Source: Spodoptera frugiperda (taxonomy: Eukaryota > Arthropoda > Insecta > Lepidoptera > Noctuidae). From it: a DNA stretch of 64,000 nt. A program made the position numbers and the translations under genes. Under the pieces are notes generated by a model that ran no database searches, was not told where the DNA came from, and worked only from the letters and a program-made list of their open reading frames with translations. Positions 1 to 12,189 of the stretch are shown here, piece after piece; the first letter of the stretch is position 1, and each line of letters begins with the position of its first letter. Where the stretch lies: positions 11,352,001-11,416,000 of the forward strand of contig NC_064214.1 in the NCBI RefSeq assembly GCF_023101765.2, given 5' to 3'.

Positions 1-446
1 TGTTTTCTTGTACTAATAAATATTTGGTATTTCTAAATTTTGATATAATTTATACACATTTTCTTGAAAACTATTATATAATTGTCGTGTGACACTCAGA
101 CTATAAGCAAAAGGTAGTTTTTCATAGTCATTTATTAATTAAGACCAATACTCAAGTAAAGCTATGAAATCTAAACGATCTCATAATACCTTTACGATGT
201 TCGTAAATACACGAGTTATGATCGTATTAAATGCAACACCATAATAATAAGACAGCAAAATAACTCTTAAAACATAATCTTTCACTTAATAAATAGTTTT
301 AATTGGTAGATTTATCATAATAAAACAAGATATCAAATAATATTTTATCAAAGTTTGATGACATCATTTTTAATACAGTAACTAGGCTCCTAAACTACTA
401 AATTTATTTTACCATTCGAAAGTATTTTTAGCAGTATTGCAATTTC
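1..446. other. AT-rich intergenic, nothing recognised
   Basis: AT-rich unique-looking sequence with no convincing open frame, hairpin or known repeat. Confidence 0.5.
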
Positions 447-588
447 AAGTGCGGGAGAGCCACTTGCTTCGGTACGAATGGGCCGGCTCAGCCGGAGTGA
501 TACCACGACCTCACAGAAAACCGACGCGACGTGAAACAACGATTGCGTTGTTTCCTAGTGTGAGTGAGGTTACCGGAGGCCCAATAAC
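447..588 (+). repeat. Moth dispersed repeat family 1, partial
   Basis: The segment carries the recognisable block GTGCGGGAGAGCCACTTGC followed by a GAATGGGCCGGCTC stretch and a GAGTGAGGTTACCGGAGGCC block. The same blocks occur at 43395-43670 (plus) and, as other parts of the unit, at 15970-16200 and 36805-36900 (minus). It resembles a very common lepidopteran repeat, probably the tail of a LINE. The 70-residue open frame over it is not a gene. Confidence 0.75.
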
Positions 589-1066
589 ATGGGCCATGTT
601 AATGTATAACAGTACCGTTACGTTGATGAAGCTGCAGTCGCATAGCTAGCAGTATACATATGTATATAGACCTCAACTCATTTTATGTATACTCATTAGG
701 TACCTTTCTAAAGTGAAGTACTTACTCTACTAGAAGGGTCGCAGAAAAGCGAAACACACCAACATTATGACCCCAGTAACGATAGACTTCAGTTATAAAA
801 TAAACCAGGAAACGCTTTAGTACTCAATAAATCTTATTTCTCTTTTCTAAACTCTTAAACTACGAAATCTGTGCGATTTATTCTAAAGGAAAATTTCAGG
901 GATGAAGTGTACATTTTCTTTGTTTTATTTAAGTAGATTATTGAAAAAACTTATTAAAAATAAATATATTAATAGGTAGCTTAGATAAGTAGACAAGAAA
1001 AAAAGTGTTATTATATTTAACTTATATAAGTATTATTTAAAGATTTTTTTTTATAATTTCTATATT
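589..1066. other. Intergenic, nothing recognised
   Basis: AT-rich sequence with homopolymer runs; no feature supported. Confidence 0.45.
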
Positions 1067-1288
1067 TTATTGTAACTTTCGTGAGACATACTAAATTAAT
1101 TATTATGTTATCGGCTTACTCACGTATTGTTTTGACGAGGAACTCGACTAGTTTCAGTAGCAGCGCGACAATCGCCGCGTCGTGTGTCGCGGAATGCTGC
1201 TCATGAATATGAGCCTCTAGCATGGCTTGAAACTAGTCGAGTTCCTCGTCAAAACAATACGTGAGTAAGCCGATAACATAATAATTAA
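1067..1288. mobile_element. Foldback element, copy 1 of 5
   Basis: Two inverted arms of about 60 bp start TTATTATGTTATCGGCTTAC and end GTAAGCCGATAACATAATAA. They enclose a centre with GCTGCTCATGAATATGAGCC. Only the left side carries the outer extension ending CTTTCGTGAGACATACTAAA. An imperfect direct repeat of about 12 bp (TAATTTCTATAT at about 1054 and TAAGTTCTACAT at about 1286) may be the target duplication. Related copies lie at 3374, 11089, 12190 and 53674. Confidence 0.85.
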
Positions 1289-2284
1289 GTTCTACATTTT
1301 TTTCCTTATTTAATCATTTTTCCAATCTCTTGTAAACTTATTTATGTACTCCTACATCTTTGGAAATAAAGCGACGTGGCATAAGTAAATGTATGCAAAG
1401 TAGTTGTGAATGAACTGGCAAGAAAAATACGGTATGCTAATGTTCAAGGTTTTCAAGCAATTCCATTCTTTATGCACACCTTTTAGGTTTATTTTTGTCA
1501 GTTAGCTTCATGTTGTTCTAAATGTAGTTTGTGGTTAACTTTTTATGTTGTCTTGTTAAATAGTATTGACACTAGTAAAAACATCGAGTTGTTAAAAAAA
1601 TAAATCAAATTTTCTTATTATAGATAAAATATAATTTCTTTTTTCATAAGGATGAATTTTATTTTACGACGCTGTATCTTAAAAACGATTTAAATTATTA
1701 GCTCGGCATGAAGTACCTAAAACTATTGCGACTAAGCTACAAAAATATAAAATATTTGTGTTTCATTCCCTTAGTAAAGCGATATGCAATTCGGCAATCT
1801 GAACCTTATTTACAGATAGAAATGAAAAAATCTATGTTTGATGTTTGATATGTGCTCTGGATATGAAACGGTTGCATTCAATTAATTGAGCTTTCCTCTA
1901 AATATCGCAACGGCTGGAACATTGATGTTGACTTTATTCAGTACACATACAGCAGAGGAGTGCTGATTGGTTTAATTGAAGAGAAAATCAACAGACTCAT
2001 GATATTGCTTGTTAAAAAAACTTCATATGATTACTTACTACATATTACTATATACCTAGTAAATGCAGTGGATCAGGGAGCCTTTTTCCTAGAGGGAAAA
2101 ACTCATTACATGACTTCCTCCTGACTCCCGTACGAAATGTGTCAAGTACACTTTTCGATTTTTCTGTGCATCATCATTTTTTAAGCATTTTAAGGGTATC
2201 GAAAGTGATACGAGACTACTCAGTAATTGATCAAATTAGGAAAGATAAAGAAAAGTGCAAATAATTTTCAAAAGTAGGTTGATG
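1289..2284. other. Intergenic with a degenerate LINE-tail relic
   Basis: Mostly featureless. Around 2083-2145, read on the minus strand, a block similar to the R1-type tail (GGGAG, AAGTCAT, ATGA, TTTTCCCTC) suggests a decayed copy of the 3' end seen intact at 52700-52812. No gene is supported. Confidence 0.4.
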
Positions 2285-2385
2285 AAGCGAAAGAAGTATG
2301 TAAGATTCGTAGCAATTGGTGTTCCATTGTCTCTGCCTACTCTCATTTGAGACAAGCGTGAGGTTATGTAATATGTATGTATAAA
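2285..2385 (+). repeat. Moth dispersed repeat family 2, copy 1
   Basis: The segment GAAGCGAAAG, GCAATTGG, TCTCTGCCTACTC, GAGACAAGCGTGAGGTTATG matches 9985-10075 block by block. It looks like the 3' end of a LINE family common in moths; that assignment is from memory. Confidence 0.6.
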
Positions 2386-2825
2386 TCTCAGTCCCAAAGA
2401 CACATAACCTACACTGTTTCTATCAGGCTACTGCTTTACATGCTACGCGTATGAGTTTAAGATAAAAACCGACTTGAATAAAGTAACTCAATGTGAAAAT
2501 TCCACTGTACCTACATCATAAGATTTGTTAGTATTACGTGCAGGAACTCTATATCACGCTCATACCTACTAAAAAGCTTTGAACAGGAACACAACGTAAC
2601 ACCTCGCCTTTTATTTTGTGTTTTATGGATAGGGGGTGCATATAAATATTTAAAAGTAATCTTAATTTTTCTTCAATTAAAAATGTTGTTTAAGATCGGA
2701 GCTCATTTATGTAAATTCAAACTTTACAATACAAATTTAATCAAGAGCCAAATCAGTATACCTATGTAATTATTTGTATATTTGTTGGTTATTATCAACT
2801 ATCGACTATTTTTTTTTTGTTTGTG

Positions 2826-2972
2826 AGTTTATGTGTGTATTTTTGTTACTCTATCATCTCAAAACAGCTGAAGGGATCGGGAAATGGAACAGGGGAAGAT
2901 TATGGTAAGGAATAACACATAGGATACTTTTTATCCCACGGAAAGCCGGTCAAAACCGCTGGCAGAAACTAG
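2826..2972 (+). repeat. Helitron-like or related 3' end
   Basis: The run ends GCTGGCAGAAACTAG followed by T, with an upstream ACACATAGGATACTTTTTATCCC block. This is the usual tail of a family of moth repeats that terminate in CTAG before a host T. The same ending recurs at 12956-12959, 14954-14957 and 33952-33955. The 5' boundary is unclear. Confidence 0.55.
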
Positions 2973-3373
2973 TTTTTGTATGAAGTTTAGAACATTGTAG
3001 ATAAAGATAGAAGTACAATCAAAGACCAAGTAATACATAGTTTCATCAATAAATTTTGTAACAAAAGCATCAATGTCAAACATATTACAGAGTAGTTCAG
3101 AACTACTAATAGTTAAAGATTAACTACTACGGCTAACGATCCTAACAAGCAATTTGTAACTGAAGAGTGTTCAATTGTAAATAATACTGCGAACGATTTT
3201 CTTATATTTTTCTTCTTTACTACAGAAAATAAGCACCTTTTGCATCGAGTTTAGTAGGTTGTAAAGGATCTCAAGGAGATTGGGTTGCGCTTGTTAAACG
3301 GTAGATATATAAGTACTTACTTATACGTGTTACTACAACTAGAATTGAACTAAAGGTTGTATCTAGTTACAAT

Positions 3374-3520
3374 TTTATTGTAAGAGTGTGTTTCATAATT
3401 AACAAAAATCACAATTTACTCACGTACATAAATCGAGAAAAGCTCTACTAGAGTAGGCTTTGCGACGGCGTCTGCGCACGCTACTCATGATGAAGAGTCC
3501 CTCTGTGACTCGAAACTAAT
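3374..3520. mobile_element. Foldback element, copy 5, decayed
   Basis: Shares AAAAATCACAATTTACTCACG and GAGAAAAGCTCTACTAG with the 11089 copy, and has a related centre (CGCTACTCATGATGAAGAG). The outer extension is on the left. The right arm is largely gone. Confidence 0.65.
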
Positions 3521-3720
3521 TAAAAGTATGTCTATTTACTAAACAAAATGATTGCATAAACATGACTTCTATTTTACAAAACATTTATAAATACTGAAAC
3601 GTAAAAACCAATCTCCTAAAGTGTAGTACCTACTTACTTACGAACCAGTAAAAAAAAACTATCTCAATTTTTATAAAAATACTAGTGTAACAAGTTCCCT
3701 ATTGCATTTTTCCAAGTCTC

Positions 3721-3847
3721 TCATTCCGAGCTCTTGTAATTCGACGGTGCCTTCCTGCGCTTTGTAAGAATGTTTCCGAGGCATCTCATGCAGTGCAAAC
3801 GTTTGCTAGCCGGGCCACCGTCGGCGTCGTGTCGATGAAAATGTGAG
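3721..3847 (-). CDS. Possible terminal coding exon, unknown protein
   Basis: On the minus strand an open frame of 115 codons ends with TGA at 3721-3723. Only its last 42 or so codons look coding: GC-rich third positions in an AT-rich region, and a basic, cysteine-containing peptide (SKRLHCMRCLGNILTKRRK) ending in SSE. A plausible splice acceptor (TTAAACAG) sits just before base 3847, although its pyrimidine tract is weak. I do not recognise the protein. It could be the last exon of the minus-strand gene whose promoter may lie near 6172-6227, but no connecting exons were identified. No clear AATAAA is seen nearby. The upstream part of the open frame looks like random AT-rich sequence. Confidence 0.35.
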
Positions 3848-6007
3848 CTGTTTAATATGGTGGAACAATGTTTTCCGTCAATAAATATTTTAAGTTTACT
3901 TAGAAATTCTAGTGCAAGTGAATTGTTTGTTTTGGTATTTTGGCAATAGTTCCGTAGTTTGGAATTAGAATGGTGATCTTGTATTGTAAAAAGTGTTTGT
4001 TGAAACCCATTAATACCAATGATAAAAAGTATTTTTAAATTAATATTTAAGTACATTAAACATGACATAACGGTTAAAAATTTAATATTTAGATTTCATA
4101 ACTTAGCGCTACGTATTGAAACCAAAATCTTAGTCTTCACAACAGATACAATTGGGTGACTAAAAGTATATCAGATCTATCGTAAAAATAACTACTACTA
4201 CCAAAGTTCATAAAATAATTTATCTATCATTCACCATTAACATAACATCACAAATCTAAATTCAATTAGCCACAACCCCACATTCCAACTACAAATAGAT
4301 GCCATCAAAAACACAGATCACTATAAATAAATACATTGACACATCCATCAAATGCAGTAAATAAACTCGGCAATAAAACCAGAATCGCCAGTTAATATTT
4401 TACGACAGACAGAGACCAGAAGATAATTAAGACATCGCAGAACTAGTCAAACTTATATATAAATAGGACAAGGACAAGGATATAAAAGCTAGATAAATAG
4501 ACTTTATTGAAAACCAATACTGAAAGAATAAAAGAGTGTTGACGGTAATTTTGTTGGATGCGTAGTAAATGAATTATGTTGAGTCAACTGACTTCTTTAA
4601 ATGTATGACATCATCATTTGATAATCCTCTGCTGGACTATGGAGCCTCCACTACTTCTACATAAGAGTGTTTGATATTATAATCCCTACGATTGGTCCTT
4701 TCTAGCATTGGACCACAAGACAAGCGAAAGCGAACCCACCCTCTCGCACAAAGCGATTCGCTTCAAACTTCCTTATGCGAAGCCTAAGGAAAGGTATATT
4801 TGCCAGAATCGGTGTTTCCCGAAGGGTTGGGATCTTCAAGACCGTTTTCAAGAGAAGACTTAATGTATCCTGCCATCACAACGTTATAATTCAATGTAAA
4901 AATAACTTTAAATAAATCATATAAACATAAACAACCCTTATAAATAAACTTATCAAGTCTCAAAGCAGTGGTTGATCCATGTTTTCAAACCGTTAATGGC
5001 CTCAATTTTTGCTAAAAGACCCTGTGATTATCTTCTATAAATCGCTTGGATTAGACCATAAAAGATCTCAATTTCTCCCTAATTATGAAGGAAAATAACG
5101 TAATTCTCCAATGTTTAGATCCTATTCTGAAAATGACGAAGTAAATTGAGATTAATTACCGTAATTCTGCTTTGATTCGAAACAAATTTTAATTAATAGT
5201 TTTTAATGAGGTAGTGAAATGTTAGAATCTCGAGTCTTTTAAATCTTCTTTGCAAAAAATATTCTTACTTTGCTGGAAATAAAATGTAAGATTTTTAAAA
5301 TCTGAGATAGTTTCTCCAGCGAGCTAATTAGAAGGTATTTTGACTAAGAAAACTTAATCAATCCTGTCCGATAAACTGATCAGAAAAAAAATAGTTATTT
5401 TTTTCATTTTGGGAGTACTAAAACATTTTCATTTAACTCATATAATTTAGAAATAACTAAAGGGGAACTTCTGGTTCGCAGCGGATGATTTGCGGCTGAT
5501 GATGATGATAAGTTATTATGAGTAGCAGCCTCGTGGCTTCCTGCCTCCCGATTCTCTCCTAAGAATGCCTCCTATTATATAACCGTAGTCGTGATTCCTG
5601 ACTATTCATTTCAATGCTTTCTATTCTATAGCCATACTTTTCACCAAAAAGATAATCCAGAAAGCACAAACAACTGCTGATAAGAGCTCAAACACAACAC
5701 AAGTGTTTTGGTTCCTCAAGCACAACACTAAAACGGCGCCCTCTCAACCGGTTTATGCTCGACCCCAATTCCTAATACTTAGCCGTGAAACTTTATACTG
5801 TGGACATTATTACCGATAATGTGGAGGACGCTGGCTAATTACCTCACGTGATCGGATCGTTCTTTGGTTTATGTGGCGTTTAGTTAGTAGATAGGTTTGA
5901 AACTAGGTTTGTTTTTAACTTGACTGTTGTATTTTTGTGTCTAAAAGTGTTTTTGGAAATCTATTTATAAAGTTGAATATTCATAACATACATGACGAAG
6001 GAGAAAT
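3848..6007. other. Intergenic or intronic with LINE-like relic
   Basis: Around 4620-4870 (plus) a more GC-rich stretch (CTGCTGGACTATGGAGCC, then TTTCCCGAAGGGTTGGGATC) resembles decayed LINE sequence common in moths. A further GC-richer block at 5690-5880 has no assigned role. No other gene or repeat is supported. Confidence 0.4.
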
Positions 6008-6082
6008 CTACGTGGTGTTTTGAAAAAGTGTGACGTCATCATTGCTGACGTCACAGTTGTTGTTCTCACGATGGTCACCCAT
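6008..6082 (-). CDS. Possible first coding segment, 24 codons
   Basis: The first ATG downstream of the minus-strand promoter motifs lies at 6082. It opens a 24-codon frame (MGDHRENNNCDVSND...) ending at TAG 6008-6010. Codon use is more gene-like than the surroundings. It could be a short first exon spliced before the stop, a leader ORF in a 5' UTR, or chance. The two TGACGTCA motifs at 6031 and 6046 fall inside it, which argues against simple coding constraint. No strong donor site was found. Confidence 0.2.
   Translation of the reverse strand: MGDHRENNNCDVSNDDVTLFQNTT
6031..6053. promoter_or_regulatory. Paired CRE sites
   Basis: Two perfect TGACGTCA octamers at 6031-6038 and 6046-6053, 15 bp start to start. 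This is the consensus site of CREB/ATF bZIP factors. They lie about 120-140 bp downstream of the proposed minus-strand start site, so they could serve that promoter from inside the transcript or act in the other direction. Confidence 0.4.
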
Positions 6083-6171
6083 TTTGGGGCTTAGAAAACT
6101 TCACGAGTACTGTAAACTTAGTTTATTCAACTCCCAGAGAGGTCCGTACTGTACGGCGATCGGAGTGCAAC

Positions 6172-6227
6172 TGCCTCGATTGCCTACAGTGCGGGCGTAT
6201 TTATAGGACTCGGCGCACGAGCACGTG
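6172..6227 (-). promoter_or_regulatory. Candidate minus-strand core promoter
   Basis: Read on the minus strand: an E-box CACGTG (6222-6227), then TATAAATA (6205 to 6198), then GCAGTTG with its A at 6172. The A is 33 bp downstream of the first T of the TATA element, near the usual insect spacing. Local GC is higher than the background. No transcript evidence is available. Confidence 0.4.
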
Positions 6228-8557
6228 CTTACAAGTTTTAGGTTAAGTATTGAAATTACAATGATAACGTTAATTTTACATCGTATTAAACTTAAAATAA
6301 TCAACTGATGATTAATAAACTGATTTTCAGGACAATCAAGTGAATTAACCAAACTTATTCTACTTTCTCTGATTAGTTGATGTGGTTGCGCCGACATACA
6401 TAATCTATCTTGGTGCGTGTTTGGATATGGGTTTTTCAATGTTTAATCTCTACTTTGGCTTTTAGAGTCTGGATGGTATCAAATTTTTCTATCAAGTTTT
6501 GTAACTTTAGATCTTCTGCAATGATTTCTAGATAGGCCGATTGTAAGTGACCTGCATCCAGCGGCTACCTGCGACCTTAATCAGGTCGTCTGTTGTTCTT
6601 ATAATATTTTAACCTAAGATAAAATTTAGCATCGATTTGCAGAACGTCAACTGCAATATTTTGAACATAGAGTTTTATATGAAGGTCCATTTATACAATT
6701 TCCTTTGTATGGCGTGGTATGGCATGGTATCATGGTGTATCAGGTCTAAGTTACCGCCTATATTGGCAAAGACTCAAACAGATAACATCTGGGTATTGTG
6801 TATAGATAAATGGTTTATTAACACGAACCAATTGCTAATGTTTATTTTAACTTTGATGTCTTTAATTGCCATACATTTTCACAAGACATTTTTTATATTT
6901 TTTGCTATACGAGGGCTCATAATAAATATCTATGGGATCCAAGATAATGAGTTCTAAAAATCTCACTTGATGTTTGAAAAATTCCTTGAATATTAATTTT
7001 TAGCTTGTTGCATTTAATTTTTATTCCTTTTAAGCTATTCCAAACGAAGTATAAATCATTGCACAACATTATACCGAGACTAAGTCGCTGCCAGTTTTCC
7101 AGCGTTTCTCTTTGAAATCCCATCTAAGTATCCTCCTTGCAACAGCAAGCTTAGAACAGCTCTTTCCAAGATTAGCGCCCATAATTAATTAAAGCAGTGT
7201 TTAATAAATAATTTGCTTGCTAATTGGTAAAATATAAGCTACTCTACCTTTGTACATTTGCCTACCGAAGTTAGGAAAGTAATTAGTTAGGGTCCCAGTT
7301 GTCCTTGAAGTTGAAATGATTAAATATGCGGCAGGCGAGTCCACTTGACCCAGTTTCTGGGCAAAGCCATCAACTTTAGCTTTATTCTTAATCCTTTTAT
7401 TTTTAGTGTTAGTTTTGTTATATTATTATTTTATATGTTTCAAGGATGTGTGTGTGTTTGGGTGTCACTAAAATAACTTTTTGTTATCATTTTCTAATTA
7501 ACAGAAGTGGAGTTGTGTCTTCTTAGCCAAAAAATCGATATAGTATACTTAATGTTTATTAAAAACTTATACTCTTGGGTGATATGCCAAATATTTATAT
7601 TTTTACATACAAATAAATTGCCGGCAACTATTTATAATATAATATTTCCTAGTAAACACAAATAAAAGTTATTTATATTTAGCATTTCCTCAAGGAGTTA
7701 CTTTTTCCAGAAATAAATACAAAAGGTCATGGAGAGACGTAATCCCTTCATTGTTGTAAAAAATAGTCACAATAGTTACGTAGTATAGCTGAGTTTTTCA
7801 AAGTAATTTGATGTATATAACACGTGCACATACATTGTGTAATACTTGACAATATGAAACATTCTCAATAGAAAAATGTAGGGCCCCATTTTCATTTCAC
7901 ACCGATTGTTCCGATGTTTTTATAAGACAAAAAAGAGGTTTTAACAAAAGGATAATCTAAAGAGACAAGGAAACGATTGTCAGAGAAAGAGTAAAAAATT
8001 GAATTGATCGTTGAGGATTACAATTTATGAGATGAAAATGGACAAATTTTAACATTTGTATGTCTCAAGATTTCATTTCATGCTTTTCGGTATGCAAAGA
8101 GGCATTTGGTACAGCAGTGGCCACTTATAGGCGGATGGTGATGATGTCCTTTTCCAGGCAACCTACAACCTTCTAACACAACAGTCACATCTTGGGCTAC
8201 TGATCTATGCAGTATGTAAGTATTATTTTTCTAAGAAAAAGGCTGTAAAATGTATATAGCTTCCTTATTGTTAATTTATATAAGAGCGTGCTGAATATTT
8301 TATAGGAGGAAACATTTTTTTATCCTAGAGATTGCAGTTATCCTCTCGAAGCGCCATATATTTTATCGTACCGCGTGATCAATGGGTTTCCCCACATATG
8401 GGACAGTCTTCAGAAAAAAGAAAATATGTTGTGAATTTTTTTTTCGTACTTAACATTACCTGTGTTCATATACAGTAAAACAAACGTAACTATTCAGTAG
8501 TGTAACATTTAATTAATCGAAATGCTTACTATTGAAAATTGATATAATATTTCGACA
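6228..8557. other. Intergenic, scattered LINE relics
   Basis: At 6545-6600 the block GCATCCAGCGGCTACCTGCG and TTAATCAGGTCGTCTGTTG resembles a LINE remnant common in moths. At 8100-8170 a shorter similar remnant may be present. The remaining sequence, including short open frames near 6637-7123, shows no gene-like properties. Confidence 0.4.
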
Positions 8558-8712
8558 GCACGGTTGGCACAGAGGCTAGGTTTAGGCTTTGGTTTCTGCA
8601 CAAATTGTAAGATAGGATCAATTTCCACATGGCTCACAATTCATTGGGTGATCCATAAATTATTTTTGTATATTTGTTAACGCACCTACGATACAGGAGA
8701 AAATCATACCGT
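8558..8712 (+). repeat. tRNA-derived SINE family A, diverged
   Basis: The order CACGGTTGGCAC, GGGTGATCCA, GTTAACGCACCTACGATACA, GGAGAAAAT matches the better copies at 39411 and 44030. The tRNA-like head is badly degraded. Confidence 0.55.
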
Positions 8713-9204
8713 AAGTACGTTTTTTTAAACAAATAGGTATTATTTAGACAATTTCATTATACAAATTCATAAAACACTTCGTTAATCCACATTTCACCAA
8801 ACACACAAACACTATTAATCTTTTATTCTATCAATATAAAACGCAGTTAGCAAACAAATTAACCTCAAAATGACATCCGTTTGCGCATTCATCCATAATC
8901 ACAACACAGCATTCAACGATGCGGTCAAATTCAACAAATATTAATTGGTTATGAAATAAATATCATAATCGTGATAGCCGTATTAAATCTGTTAATCTGA
9001 TCCCACATTTTAACAGCAATATGAATTATTTAACGCACTAGACTATCATATGTTGTCATTTGCAATTTAATACAATACTTTGTATCACTTGCAGGTTGGG
9101 AAAAGTATAATTAGATTTTCCAATTTATCCGGAATAGACTGCATGGTTAGCACTATGGTTTGATCCACAAGTAATATCTATTTCCACACGGAACAAATCA
9201 TAGT

Positions 9205-9380
9205 GTGGCCTACAAAAGGAGGTTCCTAGTTTGGTACATACAGTATATACTTAATTATGTATGTGAACCGGTTTTGATGCAGTTTTCAGCATAGACTTAG
9301 ACATTTTTTAGGATTTGTGCGAGTATTACCTAACTTAAACATATTGGAAGCGGTAAAGAAAATTGACCACGATCTCCTTT
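9205..9380 (+). repeat. Moth dispersed repeat family 3, copy 1
   Basis: The blocks AAAGGAGGTTC, GAACCGGTTTTGATGCAG, TTACCTAACTTAAACAT and GGAAGCGGTAAAGA match 33110-33290. A third, short copy is at 23723-23790. Class unknown. Confidence 0.55.
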
Positions 9381-9984
9381 TTTCAAAACAAGTGTTTTAT
9401 CTATACGAAAAACTTACATTATAAGACACCGAAAAGAAAAAATATACATATATCCGGAATAGAAACTCAATGTGTGTATTTTCTCATAACTATTTTCCTG
9501 GTTAAACCTCCTAGGAGTAAACAGGTATTAAACTTACACATAATTCTGAAAATCTTAGCTAGTTTAGTGTACAGACTCCGCATTCTAGCTTGCGACGTGC
9601 AATTTAATATCAAAGTGTAGGAAAAGCGGCTTAAGATATTAAGGATTATGGCATAACACTGCAAAATTCATTGAGCCATGTCTGGGTAATATTAATATGC
9701 ATAGTGACTATGTGATAATAAGTAGTTTACTGAATAAGTATTTTCATAATAATATATGAAATCTTCGATAAACTTACTTTAAATACGGATAGATACTTAA
9801 AAAAAAACATTAAAAAAGAAATTTTGTTCAGTTTTATTTAGAAAAGCATTGCTTTAAACATTGTTAGTACAATACATATAGGTATTCAAATGATAATTGA
9901 CAGAGAAAATAGAAAATCCGACTTTAATTTTGTCAGATACATAATTCTGTTAATGTACATTCCAAATGACGACTGTTAATGAAG

Positions 9985-10075
9985 TGAAAGCGTTATGCAG
10001 ATTCCTAGCAATTGGCATTCCAAAGTATCTGCCTATCCCCTCCAATAGGAGACAGGCTTGAGGCTATATATGTAT
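9985..10075 (+). repeat. Moth dispersed repeat family 2, copy 2
   Basis: Matches 2285-2385: GAAGTGAAAGCG, TCCTAGCAATTGGCATTCC, TCTGCCTATCCC, GAGACAGGCTTGAGGCTAT. Confidence 0.6.
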
Positions 10076-11072
10076 ACACATTTCATACACGCTTATATTA
10101 TAATATTATTACAACTATTGTAAATATAGGTATATAAATAAGGGAAACAAGCAAATAAGAAATCACTATTACCTACGAGTATTTTATTTCTTACTACCAA
10201 CAAGCATCGTAAGGTTTGCTAAGATAGTGCTAGATTTATTTGCAAGCTACGACCCAGCGGGCAGTGAGCACTAAATAAATACGCCACCTTATTTATATTT
10301 ATGGAACATTCTAGATCGATTTCTGATTGAATGAGCTAGATGTTTATGTAGAATGGTTGGAGAATAATTTAATAGTTTAGAATAAATGGGTCAATGGGAT
10401 GACTAGTAATGTAGGACATTAGAAATAAATTGTGATTATCTACTGAACGACATGCGTTACGTGTTTTGGTTTAAAATTACTTCGCGGTGTTAGAACTTAA
10501 GCAATGATATGCTAATTTATTTCTATTCTATGTAATTTTAAGATTTACTTTGCAGTAGCAGTATTTTTGATTTTTTTAAAGCAGTATCACAAATTTTGCT
10601 CACATTGATCTACAGCTAATTACTTCGTTCGTGCATTGATGTCCCTATTGCTAATCTTTCTCAAAAGTTATTTAATTTAACATTACACAATTTATATAAG
10701 TGTAACCCAAACATCACCCCACCAACACCAAAAAAAATCTACTCCTTATTCCAAACAATTTCACCCCATGACATCCTTCACAAAAAGCAATAACAATGCG
10801 TGCTACCTTATTATTGCGAGGAAACCCGTGAGGCAACACATGACAAATACGTTCGTCACAAATAACTTGATTGTAATACCTCAAAATGTGCTGCGAAACG
10901 AAAAAACGTGTAGCTCATAAAACATTTTCTGAAATTAATCATTCATATAAGAATGGGGAAGCATATGACAAGAAAGTTGTGAAACATAGGAAATGTTCAA
11001 CTGGTTGTATAAGCTTTGTTTAGTTCTTATAATTTCAGAAATACGACTGAAATGTTTTCAGATATGTACTAA
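10076..11072. other. Intergenic, nothing recognised
   Basis: AT-rich sequence with no supported gene, SINE or inverted repeat. Confidence 0.45.
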
Positions 11073-11318
11073 TAGTTCTAAGGATATTTTTATAATAACT
11101 ATCGTGAGACATAATAAATTTACTAAAAAATCACGGTTTACTCACGTATATTAATAGAGAAAAGCTCTACTAGTTTCAAGTAACAGAGAGAATCTTCATC
11201 ATGAGCAGCGTACGCAGACCCGGCGACGTCACGCTAGGGTTGAAACTAGTAGACCCTTTCTCCATTAATATACGTGAGTAAACCGTGATTTTTTAGTTAA
11301 TTTAGTTCTAAGGATATT
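11073..11318. mobile_element. Foldback element copy 2 with 16-bp target duplication
   Basis: The direct repeat TAGTTCTAAGGATATT is identical at 11073-11088 and 11303-11318 and brackets a 214-bp insert. The insert has long inverted arms (CTAAAAAATCACGGTTTACT and its complement) around a centre with CATCATGAGCAGCG. Only the left end carries the outer extension with ATCGTGAGACATA. A duplication this long points to target-primed insertion rather than a cut-and-paste DNA transposon. Confidence 0.85.
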
Positions 11319-12189
11319 CCATTAGTTTAGCGAAGAATTGGGTGGTAAATCCAATACGTACGATACGAAATTATAAGTATAGTAAAGTTCTAACATAAAC
11401 GCTCTTATAATAAGTAACTCACAACAATCTAGGCAGTTATTAAGTAAAATCAAACTTAACTTTGACATTAAAAAAAAACAACTATAATTTGATAGACCAA
11501 AAAAATTACCCCTTTCACTACAATTTTCACGGTATACCACTTAAATAAAAATCCCTCTTTGCGTACATCGAGTCTATAATCAAAAACCAAAGCTTTCATT
11601 AAGTATTTATTCGTCTACCCATGACCGCACATCAAGGTAAATAACCAGTATATCTTAGTCTCTCTTTGTATAAAACTTTCCACATATTCAGCGGTCAGAT
11701 TATACTGGATTTGTATAGGTTGATGTGTACCCACATAATACAAATAGTAAAAGGTTAGCAGCGGATCGACTGATCGTTAATTCATTGGTACGTCAGTCGT
11801 TTCCCGTAACTGTCAGTAAGACAAGCGGTAAACTGAACGGTTTTCTTTCATATATAGCCGAGTTCCGCGTTCTATTTACGGTGTATTGTTCCTCTCTGTT
11901 ATGAATTCATCTCTTCCTCTAATTGCCGAAGTCTATTCTTGGTATATTGCCTGTCTATTATTGAATATATCATGGAAAATGGGTGTTGGTTTAATTGCGT
12001 TGTTGGTGCGTAGAATAATCATATTTATTTTTAACTTTTTGTAAATTATGATTGTACATTTTATAGGTATTTAAACCAAATAATAAAAATACTTTAGACC
12101 AAGCTAAACTCACTCTACAGGTAATTTAAATTGGTTAAGATAAGGTGAATAAATGCTTCCAGGCAGAGGGCGCGATGAACGCGAAATTC
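11319..12189. other. Intergenic, nothing recognised
   Basis: No supported feature. The 72-codon minus-strand open frame at 11322-11540 has no gene-like properties. Confidence 0.45.

Noticed and set aside
437..649. 70-codon open frame
   Set aside because: Covers dispersed repeat family 1.
1096..1288. Foldback copy 1 as a TTAA-flanked piggyBac MITE
   Set aside because: TTAA lies at both inner arm ends, but it is part of the family sequence and related copies show an outer extension and a 16-bp duplication, which does not fit piggyBac.
6637..6957. 106-codon open frame
   Set aside because: Hydrophobic, T-rich composition typical of random AT-rich DNA; no splice, promoter or domain support.
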